Source of the DNA: Favolaschia claudopus
Lineage: Eukaryota; Basidiomycota; Agaricomycetes; Agaricales; Mycenaceae
Reading direction: 5' to 3'
Assembly: GCA_037176885.1 (NCBI GenBank)
Contig: JAWWNJ010000011.1
Span: 2,046,001-2,110,000, forward strand
Length of the DNA stretch: 64,000 nucleotides
Within the stretch, counting starts at the first letter, position 1; the number at the start of each line of letters is the position of its first letter. This document shows positions 12,226-27,720 of the stretch, piece by piece. The notes under the pieces are model-generated. The model worked only from the letters and a program-made list of their open reading frames with translations, was not told where the DNA came from and did not search any database. The position numbers were made by a program, and so were the translations under genes.

Positions 12226-12465
12226 CTGATCAACATTATGGCAGATCGCGGTCCCGTGATCATGACTGTCCTGTCCAATCTAGCGTTGAACACTTCCACG
12301 AGTATTATACCATGTTGCGAATGAACGCTGTGTCAGCTCGCACTCATGTTAGTTACGAAGGCGTGGATCCATTTGGAATCCATCTTGGAAACAAAGAGAG
12401 GGGAAAAATTGACTCGATGAGTTCGTTCGGTATAGTGCTGAGAAGGAAGGAATGATACATAGACT
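12226..12465 (+). repeat. Two-copy dispersed repeat, copy 1
   Basis: Matches 15016-15305 in the same orientation, sharing TCGCGGTCCCGTGA, GCTGTGTCAGCTCGCA and a following TTCATGTTAGTT-like block, then weaker similarity. Copy 2 has a short extra segment. No coding capacity is seen; probably a non-autonomous mobile element. Confidence 0.6.
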
Positions 12466-12578
12466 TCAGTGGCCCGAAGATTTGTCTTGGCTGATCTATA
12501 TAAAAAGATATATGGACTATCATATATCTCATAGAGTCTGACTGCGGGAGACTAGGGACTAGGTATGCCAGCGCTCTT

Positions 12579-12720
12579 CAATGAGTCGCATTAATCAATA
12601 TTCATGTGAATACTCTTACGCTGAAGATGAAAGCCTAAGATCGAAAAAAGCGAGACGGCTGGGTACTCTGCATAGCTGAACCATTAATCGAACGGGAATT
12701 CTTGCAGCATTGTTGGTATT
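12579..12720 (-). repeat. SINE-like element, 5'-truncated copy
   Basis: Shares CAATGAGTCGCATT and ATCAATATTC with the copy at 15919 and carries the tRNA-like B-box block (plus strand ATCGAACGGGAATTC), but lacks the A-box half. On the minus strand this is loss of the 5' end, the usual signature of incomplete reverse transcription. Confidence 0.5.
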
Positions 12721-12777
12721 CTGAGTGGGAGAACAAACACCTCATTGATTTCATTCGAAGCCTAGTCCCTCTTCTTC

Positions 12778-14027
12778 CTACGCCTGCGAAGGTCCAACAG
12801 CACTCACAAACCTATTCCTTCGCAAACTGATTATCGGTCCTCTCCCAACCCCGCCCACCCCGCCTCTATCGACCCCTGTACCACCTGCACCTCCCGTTCC
12901 ACCTATGAATCCATCATAAATGAGTTCGGAAGAAACAAAATCAACAACGGAATCGATTGATTCGAAGGACTCACCAGAAACATTCCCCACTCGAATCCTA
13001 TCGACGTCCAAGTCCGCGTCAACTACGAGTTGCGGTCCATCGCCCGGTCCGCCGTCACCCCCGATGCCAGTGGCGTTTCCGCCAGAACCGCCGCATCCAC
13101 CTATGCATATGCAGCTCCGTTGAGTATACGATACCGGAGAGTTGTCTTATATGAAACAATAACACACCGGCAAGATCTCCCATCACGAAAGTTTCTGTGA
13201 AGGGGCAGTGAGACTAGCAGGTTTGCGCGGTATGCAAATAGTTACCTTCAGCTTCTACTGGACTTTTTGATCTGTATTGGCTCTATTGATTGTAAGTCGT
13301 AAGCCTCCCTTTGATACCGCGAAAAATCGGGTTCAGTATAAAACTCACTTCAGACTCGCGAAGCCGTTTGAGAACCTCGGCCATAGTAGCAAGCTTTAAA
13401 TTTCAAAAGACGCGTCAGTCAAGCATAGATACAAATTGTCAATCGAACACCGCACCGTCGAATCAGCTATCAACTGCGCAAGCATTGCATTGTGCTTCTC
13501 AATAACCCCCTTATTATCGTCGCTATTCAGAAAACGGGCTAGCCTGCCCTCCCCCTTGGCCGCCTCGAAATCTTCTTTCATCGACCGCAACGCGCTGATA
13601 CATAAGAAAGTCAGTTCATTTGATTCCAGAATCCAGATAGCAAGAGAAACATGCTTGCACCCACCTTTCCAACCTCCCCACAATAACCCGTCCTCTCCCC
13701 GGCTCATTTTGTGCTAAATCTTTGACAACAGGTGTGAGCCACTCGATTCTCGCCGCTAATTGCGCGAAGCCGGCTGCGTTCGCAGAAGTTTGCTAGAAAA
13801 CAAACGAAAATCATATGAATATCTTATCCGAGTCGAGCTCTGGGATGGAAGGGCTGATCAATGCTCACCTCAATACGCCCCGCCAATGCTAACAGGGAAT
13901 CAATAATCCCACCCAACGGCGTAGCAAGCGGTATCTGGCTCGAGACGGCGCTGAGGGTGGTCAGTGCCAGTGAGAAGGCGTTCAACGCCGTTCGATGCTG
14001 CTCTTTGTCTTTGGCTTTGGGCGACAT
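12778..14027 (-). CDS. Helical-bundle protein (Cbl-N/MLKL-NTD-like) with two glycine-rich repeats
   Basis: Eight exons join in frame: 14027-13869, 13792-13665, 13594-13456, 13393-13349, 13282-13246, 13194-13168, 13100-12975 and 12902-12778; 261 aa. Residues 1-150 are helical and include ALTTLSAVSSQIPLATPLGG, QTSANAAGFAQLAARIEWL and the marker RFLNSDDN (116-123). I associate this pattern with the four-helix N-terminal domains of basidiomycete NLR or MLKL-like proteins. The C-terminus has two Gly-rich units, one per exon: GGCGGSGG to GPGDGPQL, then GGTGGAGG to GVGRGPII. Both exons are entered at the same phase after a G|GTGG junction. Family placement is from memory of motifs. A role in cell death or recognition is inference only. 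No nucleotide-binding domain is present. Confidence 0.65.
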
Positions 14028-14272
14028 GGTGGTTTGGAATTCAAAGAAAGGAGGATTGATTTTGAAATCGTTCGTCTTGCGCGGCGGGTTATTATGCAAC
14101 AGAACAATGGAAGTCTTGGAAAGAAGTTTGAGGCAGGTGCTTGATCTAGAAGACAAACGAATTGGATTCTCGCTGGGCAAAGTAACAAAAGAAACAATAA
14201 CGCGTAGCTTCGCATGCTCCCACACGAGTCAAACTCCACCAGTCGTAGGACAATAAGTAGATCGGCAAGACT
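14028..14272 (-). promoter_or_regulatory. Duplicated promoter, copy 2
   Basis: Inverted copy of 8785-8991. The TATA-like TTGCATAATAACCCGC lies on the minus strand at 14099-14084, about 57 nt upstream of the ATG at 14027. The 125-bp block around TGGAGTTTGACTCGTGTGGG is the best-conserved part. Confidence 0.7.
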
Positions 14273-15015
14273 TCATCGATAGATGCGTGAACGAACATGC
14301 ATGGGGGGATTGGCTGGCAGAGAGGGGTGGTATGTTGTTCTGGTGCTGGCCGGCCGGCGCTGAAGCGATCCTTTAGTGATTCGTCGAGGAGACGGCGAGC
14401 AGAGTGTGCGGAAGACGGCGCTGCGTTGAGTGAATGGGGCGGAGTCAGATACACGGGTCACTCAAATCATGATGGAAATGGAAGAGGGGTGGGGCCGAGT
14501 GATTGCGCCAAAAAACATGGTCAGCACGGAGCACCGAGGTGATGATGTCGGTTACGCTTTGAGAGCGTTGACGAAGTGTTGAAACTTGACTGTTGACGAG
14601 GGCGGCGGGGACTGATCTGGATCATGAGTCGAATGCAGAGAGTGCTGGGTTGTTGCGGTGAGGTGGGGGAAATCGAATGGTCAGAGAGGGCGGGGTGTTG
14701 ACAATTTCCGTGGAATTTTGGCACCCGGGATCGAGCAGCGGTGTGGGCGGGATAGAGGCAGGGGAAAGGGGAAGGGACTCCGAAGGGCGAAGGCCGCCAG
14801 GCAGAGAGAAGGCGTGCCGGGCGGCGGTGGGCCCGTGGGTGTTGTTACGGTACTTAGTGCGCGGGAAGGCGGGGTGAAAGGTGCACCTTACTGCTTTGTA
14901 TATGCGTGCGTGCGTTGGAGTACGGAGTGTGAGTATCATCGAGGCCATCGCACCTTTGACGAAGTCTGCCGCTGCCAGGATAGTGGTGGGAGTTGCGTGG
15001 GAGAGTGAGGTGTCA
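14273..15015. other. Intergenic, GC-rich, no supported gene
   Basis: Overlapping open frames on both strands (for example 14622-14948 minus and 14658-15008 plus) reflect base composition; none shows a domain. Confidence 0.35.
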
Positions 15016-15305
15016 TCATTGCTGATTGATCAATATTATGGCACCTCGCGGTCCCGTGACTGGCTGTGTTTGCACTTTTTGCAGCTAACGTGGAACTCTT
15101 CCACGTTTTGTTGACGGGCGATTCGCCCGATACATCATACAATGCTTGCGAGTGGAAGCTGTGTCAGCTCGCATTCATGTTAGTTCCCAAAGCGTGAATC
15201 CATTGGAAAGAAAACATTTGAAAGAAGACAAAGATTTAAGAGAGGCGAACAATTGACTTGATGATATTGGTTCAGTGTAGCGTTGATATGGAAGAAAGAA
15301 CACAT
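15016..15305 (+). repeat. Two-copy dispersed repeat, copy 2
   Basis: Partner of 12226-12465 (see there). It carries the extra block CTTCCACGTTTTGTTGACGG between the two conserved cores. Confidence 0.6.
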
Positions 15306-15694
15306 AAGCTTTGAGTAAATTTGAGTCGCCAAACATTATTGTAACTTCCAGTCCCCTCGACGCAATTTTGTTCTTATCCGGCGGGCGAATCATGTGACAA
15401 GGGTTGAATTATCCGTTTCCCACGGTTCGAGTTTGCTATTTCTCAACTTCCCTTGCAAGATGCGGCAGAATGACCCATGTAAGAGTAGCTACACTAATAC
15501 AAGCCTCTATGCCAGCACAAGAATGAATACAATCATAATTCAATACGAGAGTGCAAAATTCGAATTTTGCATTGTTCCTAGAAAAGTTTGAGAAATTGAG
15601 AGGACGGATTCGAGCCTATGTGAGGTGCTAAGGAATAAAGAGCCTATTATTAGTGAATATCTTCAGCAAAAAAGACGACATATCAAGCAATCAA

Positions 15695-15788
15695 GGCGCG
15701 AGCCCGAGTCAAACGGGCGAACCGTCTACGAATTGTGCAGAAAATCATTCGGCAAGGAACGAAGGTGTGGACTGTCCGCTTCCGCGCC
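15695..15788 (-). repeat. SINE-like tRNA head
   Basis: On the minus strand the ends GGCGCGG and TCGCGCC pair as a 7-bp acceptor-like stem with one G-T. A T-arm-like hairpin GCCCG-TTTGACT-CGGGC lies before the 3' strand. The D-arm is shorter than in a real tRNA and the middle is long and variable. I call it a tRNA-derived element and not a tRNA gene. Confidence 0.5.
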
Positions 15789-15918
15789 GTAGCTATATTT
15801 GAAACAACATGCAACCTACCCGTCTCGAATATACGCGGTTCGAATCCAAATTGTCAGTCGTGTATTCGGTGCGGCAATGGTTGTATTGCGTGAGCCTGGG
15901 CCTGGACATACTTCTTCT

Positions 15919-16126
15919 CAATGAGTCGCATTGATCAATATTCGTATGATTATGGATACTCCGGTGTTGAGGTGAACGCCCAAAAAGAAAACAAAAGGAA
16001 AACAAAGGGATGGCCTGATACTCTCAGCTCCACGGCTTGGCCCCGAATTAAACGGGATTTCTGCGGCCATACGAGGATTGTGCAACAATGTACAGAACGC
16101 AAATTTGGACCATCCACAACCAAGCC
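15919..16126 (-). repeat. SINE-like element, best-preserved copy
   Basis: On the minus strand the head runs 16126 to 16034, with perfect 7-bp ends GGCTTGG and CCAAGCC, a T-arm-like hairpin TCCCG-TTTAATT-CGGGG and a pairing pair TTTGC/GCAGA at the anticodon-stem position. A body of about 115 bp follows and ends in the block that reads CAATGAGTCGCATT on the plus strand, also present at 12579. This head-plus-body order is what defines the family. Confidence 0.55.
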
Positions 16127-16479
16127 CAGTGAACATGTGAATTGTTACACTTCTACAGGAGAATGCGGAATTCGAGGATTGAGATCTTTTGAAAATTTAA
16201 AAAGACGGCAACCCCATTGACACGCTACCCCACGCGCAGAACCCGGCCTTTGCGGCATCTAGGTGGAAGATAATACCCTTCTGTCGCGAGTAAAAAGCGG
16301 TCAACAAAATCCTCGAAGCCATGGCCTGGCTCCGAGTCAACGTCGTCCAAGAACTTGAGTGCTCGCTGCTACTTTTGATTCTGATGTGGGTCCACTCAGA
16401 CAAAATCTTCACATCGGCACCGCTAAAGAAAAGTGAATTAGACGGATCTACGAAAAAAGCAACCAGAGATACCCAATAC

Positions 16480-16917
16480 CAATAGCGCAGACCCGAGTCG
16501 AACGGGGGTGACTTCTGCTAAGTTGACCAAGAAGAGTTGAGATCAAATAACATCAGTGTTTTATCAAACTGGTTGTGGCGTTGTACAACCCCGAAAAACG
16601 CCGAAAAACGCAACAAAACGTCACAACGCATTGTAACCACAACGCCAAGCCTTTTTTTGACAACGCCTGACCTCTTTTTCGTTTGCGCACAACAACGGCT
16701 GGGCAGAAAATTTTGGTTAAAGTGCACAATGTGAGCTATCAATTGAGTACATATTCTCCCTCAAACTCTAATGGGTATGACCGTCCTATCGAGCCCAGTT
16801 CTCAGAAAATTTTGGCAGAACAACGGCAAAATGCCGGAAAACGCCGACAACGCGGCAACCATTTTGATGGATTGCTGATGAAAGCACTTGTGGACCCTCC
16901 ACTTCCGCGCCGTTTTC
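16480..16917 (-). repeat. SINE-like fragments, split copy
   Basis: A B-box-like block (plus strand CCCGAGTCGAACGGGGG) near 16492 and an A-box-like block (GTGGACCCTCCACTTCCGCGCC) near 16895 are about 380 bp apart. The sequence between them is rich in AACGCC and AAAACGC repeats, which suggests an insertion into one copy or two separate fragments. Confidence 0.35.
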
Positions 16918-17195
16918 CGTTGAACTTGAGACCTCTAATAATTTGAAGTAGTCTAAGCCGAACGCAGGCGGGTAGTATAATTCATTTAAATGATTTTGTT
17001 TCCTCCGTGACTCCGAAAGTCTAAAGACGAGAACAAGAGACCTGTAGTGGAGCGTGGACTACTATGCACAACATTATCAAGGCGTATTATCAAGGCGTCC
17101 TTCGATCAACAGTTCACTCACTCGCTCATTAGCACTGATCGAACCGAATAAAACGAGAGACATAGCGAGAGGAAAAAAGGTGTCTTTCGTCCCAC

Positions 17196-17294
17196 GGCTT
17201 GACCCCGAATCGAACAGGGATGCTTGCAGCTATAGAAGCAAGCTATGCGAACTCTGTGCATGAAACGCAAGTGTGGACCACCCACAACCAAACC
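17196..17294 (-). repeat. SINE-like tRNA head
   Basis: Minus-strand ends GGTTTGG and TCAAGCC pair over 7 positions with two wobbles. CTTGC and GCAAG form an anticodon-stem-like pair and CCCTG-TTCGATT-CGGGG a T-arm. The segment between the anticodon-stem halves is too long for a plain anticodon loop. Confidence 0.5.
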
Positions 17295-17538
17295 TGCCTA
17301 TACCTGCGTCCTGGAATCTTGCCGTCAGCCGCTCTTCTGCTGAACCAACGCAAGCAAATGCCAAAAAGAGGGGAAAACCAACCGCTTTCTTCTACCCGCC
17401 GGCCTCCGAGTCGTCAACGCTCTCAAAGCGTCACCGAGATGATCACCAAATCAACAAAAGCCTTGGACTGGAGTCGACAGGATTCAGAACAAGATTATAT
17501 GTAATAAAAGAAAAGAAATCGGATCGCTACCCAACTAC

Positions 17539-17635
17539 GGCTCAGCCCCGAATCGAACGGGAATTCAGCTTGCTTGATTTTGACCGACTGCAAGGACGCC
17601 TCATAGAACGCAAGTATGGACCATCCGACTGAAAA
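17539..17635 (-). repeat. SINE-like tRNA head, degraded
   Basis: Same order of blocks as the 17196 copy (CTTGC/GCAAG pair, TCCCG-TTCGATT-CGGGG hairpin), but the outer 7-nt ends pair at only five positions. Confidence 0.45.
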
Positions 17636-18690
17636 TCGTTAGCGCGGGCATTAAGAAAACAAGCGACGCACGTTCGTCGATTCCTACGCGAACGACGACG
17701 ACGGCGGAGGGGCAACGACAGCGGAGAGTAGAGAGCTTGGGTGCGAGGTGGTTAATGCGATGGATGCGAAGGGAAGTGCGAGCTCAGTGGGCTGACTCTG
17801 AAAGGGGTCGTCAGCACGGGGACGAGCGGCGTGCGACGCACGTTCGGGAACGCCGGTGCCGGCGACGACCCGTCTGCCGATGAGGTAGTGGTGGAGGGTG
17901 CGGGTACCGTGGGACGGGAAGGACGGGAAGGTGGAGAGAAGGCGACTGGAAAAGTGTTGTTAGCGCGGGTACAAAGTAAATGAGCGGCGACGCACCTGTG
18001 TCGTCCAAAACGTCGATGCGGCCGCATCGTTGGATGGAGTGGTGAGTGGGGGAAAGTATGAGAAGGGAAGCGGCAGTTTCGGGAGTGCGGATGTTGGAGT
18101 CGGCTTTCTGGGCAGAATTGACGGGTGGGCGGTGACGAAACGGAGTCGGTTGGAGGAGAGGTCGAGGAGGGCAGGAGAGACGCGTAAAAATAATGGTGTG
18201 TCGTGCGTTGGGTAGCCGGAGGTGAAGGGGAAGTGTATGAGCGAAGAACAGAAGTGAAATCGGCGGACACACACCTTTCCGCGTCACGGTCGTACGCGCT
18301 ACGGGCACCGAATCTCGTTGCGTGTTTACTGGTGCAAGGGAGGGAGCGGAGGCGGTTGTGTCTGCGGCGAAACGACTCGTTTGGCGCGGGAACGAGCAGC
18401 TGAGGAGTCGGATGAGCGGATAAGGAAGGGAACGGGTGACGGGAAAGTACCTGAGTGAGCAACGGAGGGCGAGAGACGTTGTTCGACGGAAGGAAGAGCC
18501 GCTGTGGGTTCGGTTAGCACATCGGAGAGTGGATACTAAGATAGACGCGAGAAGGGACACTCACAGAGGGGAGTGGATGGCTGAGAGGATCTGAGTGAGT
18601 CGTCATGAGCGCCCAGATACGCGCATCAGTCGGATCACGACGCGCACACATCACCAAACAACGACCGACGACCGTCTCCCGCCCAACGCC
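17636..18690 (-). other. GC-rich region with intron-like signals, no confident product
   Basis: On the minus strand several segments look like introns: donors GTGCGTCG and branch sites CGCTAAC before ..TTTTCAG, at about 17981-17950, 17835-17800 and 17675-17640. The exons between them are Ser/Pro-rich and low in complexity in every frame (ORFs up to 249 codons). It may be a non-coding transcript, an untranslated leader divergent from the ABC gene, or a decayed gene. It also contains the promoter of the ABC transporter starting at 18691. Confidence 0.3.
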
Positions 18691-25181
<6,491 letters not shown>

Positions 25182-25677
25182 TTTTGCTATTTGTGGAACG
25201 ACATGCGTAAGTATTCGTTATACTTATTGGGAGAACTATTCAAGATGGTGACCTTCCAGTGTCTTTTCGCTTGAATCTCGCGCTATTTTCATGGACGTTC
25301 AATTTCAATGAGGATCAATATTGATGCGTCATCGCGGATTTTTTCCCCTTCGCTTACTTCAATATCGCTCGGTAGCAACGATCTGCACCGCCGATCCATG
25401 ACAATCCTCTCGCATCAACGGCTTCTAATAGTCTCTGAATTGTCGCATGCGTTCACCCCTTGCAACCCCCACAATCGCTAACCATCGCCCGTGCCGACCG
25501 TCCGACCAACGCCAACGTCATTTATATATAAGATGCTTAGAGTCGTCGGACTCCCCGCCGTGTTCGCCCCCCATTTACGAGTAAGTATAGCAAGTGGTTC
25601 GTTCAGCTGTTCAGTTCAATTCCAATACTGAAATTTGAATCATGTTACCAGATTAGTTACAGTCAACTTGAGTTGAC
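25182..25677. other. Intergenic with the GH43 promoter
   Basis: Terminator of the ABC gene and promoter of the GH43 gene. A strong TATA-like block is at 25523-25532. No ORF of interest. Confidence 0.5.
25523..25532 (+). promoter_or_regulatory. TATA box candidate of the GH43 gene
   Basis: TATATATAAG lies about 150 bp upstream of ATG 25678, a reasonable distance for a fungal gene with a short leader. Confidence 0.5.
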
Positions 25678-27387
25678 ATGTTTCCGCTCTACCTCGCCCT
25701 CGCGGCGCTCATTCTGAATCCTTATGTTCTTCACGCATTAGCAGCGTACCCCAACCCCCTGCCTTTCAAAGGGGCTTTGTCGCAGCTCCCCGGCGGGAGC
25801 CCCACGCTCTGCAAACATTCCGGCACGTATTATATGTTCAGTGAGTCGCATCATCATTCTTTCAAAATTCCACTCGCAATGTGACAGCTAAGAAATTTCA
25901 AATCAACTACAGCCAGCGGCGTGGGGCTGAAAATCTACACCTCCACCGACCTCGCGACTTGGAAGGCCGGCGGCGTCGTCTGGCCGAATGGGACGCCGTG
26001 GGCTGCGCCGTACACGGGTGGGGATAATGAGAATCTTTGGGCGCCGGATTGTAAGATTGTAGATGGAGAGTTCCGGGTGCGACTGCTTGCTCTAGATGAT
26101 CTATCATGCGGGGTATTTGTTGACGTCGAGATCTACAGCTCTTCTACTCTGCGTCGACTCCTGGCTCGCAGAAGGTGAGCAGCATTCCTCCTCGATTCAT
26201 GCGAACCCGTTGAAGCAGGGCTGAGGGTTTGATTGTTTCTTAGTCTGCGATCTTCTACGCTCATTCGAAGACTGGCGCCAGCGGTGAGTAATAACGCTTT
26301 TCTTATCATCCCCTCTAACAGGTCTGATCCAATTAATCCTGAATGGGTTTCAGGAAGCTTTACGAACGGCGGCCTTGTCGTCTCCAGCAGTCCCAGTACA
26401 ACGAACTTCAACGTGCGTCTGCTTCTTCTCCTCCTCTATGTATAGGCTGGTTGATCTGAACACGACTTCATTTAGGCGATTGACCCCAAGTAAGCTCAAG
26501 GATTTCTCATTTTCGCATTGAATCGCCAACTCGTAATTTTCTGAATCTAGCTTGAGCCTCGGTGCGTTACTCGTTCTGATTTACTGACTATGGCTCAGAA
26601 TGGTTCGATTCTCAGAACCCGTCCTATACCTCTCCTTTGGCTCCTACTGGGACGGAATTCGAGGGTAAGTAACCTTTACCATCGCTTTGCACCATCCCTC
26701 ACGGCCGATCTCATAAACTGTCTGTCCAGTGTTCGGCTAAGCCCAACAACATTCCTTCCTCTTTCCAAGAACTTCGACACACTCGCCTACCGCGACAACG
26801 GCAAGGAGCCGTATGGTCTCCCCCATGCCGAAGAAGCTCCCGTCATCGCCAAGCTGGGCGACTTTTGGTACTTGTTCACCAGCTGGAACCGAGACAATGA
26901 GTATTACGAGGTGCATGTTGCTCGGTCGGATCGGTAAGCGCTCCCAATTCCATTTACTGGAAATCTGTTTACCCTCTCGCTCTACAGGCACAACGGCGGT
27001 TACTTTGGCAAAGCTGGGCTTCCTGCTACGAAGAATGGTGGTACAGTTATTTTGTCGATGCATGATAAGGTACATTTTCTTTACGCTCTAGGCTCTGTCA
27101 TCTGACAGTATCATGAAACGCAGATTCGCGGTCCCGGAGGTCAAGATGTTTTCACCGATACAGATGGAAAAGTGTACTTAGTCTACCGTAAGTCTACAGA
27201 CGTCTCGCTTCGCGCTCGCTCCTCGCTGATTCGTTCAATGTTCGGCTTTCCAGATTACAAACTCGCAGGTGTGACGGGGAAAGTAAGTTGTTTTCATCAT
27301 CGTTTTGCTCTTCCGTTGAGATTCGTTGCGCAGGTCGTTGGTCTGAATAGGTTGGATATGTCTAGCGGTTGGCCTGTGGTCGTTTGA
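25678..27387 (+). CDS. Glycoside hydrolase family 43, arabinanase-like, secreted
   Basis: Multi-exon gene (about ten short introns). The N-terminal signal peptide is MFPLYLALAALILNPYVLHA. Five-bladed-propeller motifs follow in order: YYMF and STDLATW, ENLWAPD, a LYYSAS-like stretch, GSFTNGG, AIDPN, LSFGSYWDG, EEAPVIAK with YLFTSWN, GPGGQDVF and VYHYKLAG, ending WPVVV. This is the order of endo-1,5-alpha-L-arabinanases acting on pectin side chains outside the cell. The AIDPN Asp and EEAP Glu, expected pKa modulator and acid, are present. The N-terminal HDPS motif that carries the catalytic base reads GGSP instead, so activity is in doubt. Neighbours are the ABC transporter upstream and a P450 332 bp downstream, all on the same strand. 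Confidence 0.8.
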
Positions 27388-27720
27388 GCTTAGTGTGTTG
27401 CTGTGAAATCGCAATAAACAGAACGCGTGTTCCGTGCATTGTGATCCAAGACCGTGTCGAAATCGAGCATATGCGCATGCGGTAACAGAATATCGGCAGG
27501 AGAGGACGAGCTCGAAGGCGGCAAGTTTTATTCGAGACGGAAGAAATTGTAGAAGGTCTTCTCAGCGTTTCTGGGCCGCGAAAAAAAATGATTCGGACGA
27601 AGGACCATCACGAAAGGTGCTTTTGGCTCATCATGGATGCGATGTGGCAAGGAGGCGTGATCGCAGCTCGCCGGGTTTGACGGGTTTGATCCCCGCCCCG
27701 AATATAACTGTGGACCCACA
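27388..27720. other. Short intergenic between GH43 and second P450
   Basis: About 330 bp holding the GH43 3' end and the P450 promoter; AATATAAC at 27701 is too close to the ATG to be a convincing TATA box. Confidence 0.4.

Larger units (their letters stand above)
11905..12777. other. Intergenic region carrying two repeats
   Basis: No gene is recognised. It contains one copy of a two-copy repeat (12226-12465) and a truncated SINE-like copy (12579-12720), both described separately. Confidence 0.5.

Noticed and set aside
15838..15850. Plus-strand GGTTCGAATCC as a tRNA B box
   Set aside because: The flanking bases cannot form a T-stem and no A box or acceptor partner lies at the right distance.
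15695..17635. Functional tRNA genes on the minus strand
   Set aside because: T-arm and acceptor pairing are good, but D-arms are too short, anticodon regions are long and variable, and one copy shares an extra 3' body with another repeat, so SINE-like elements fit better.
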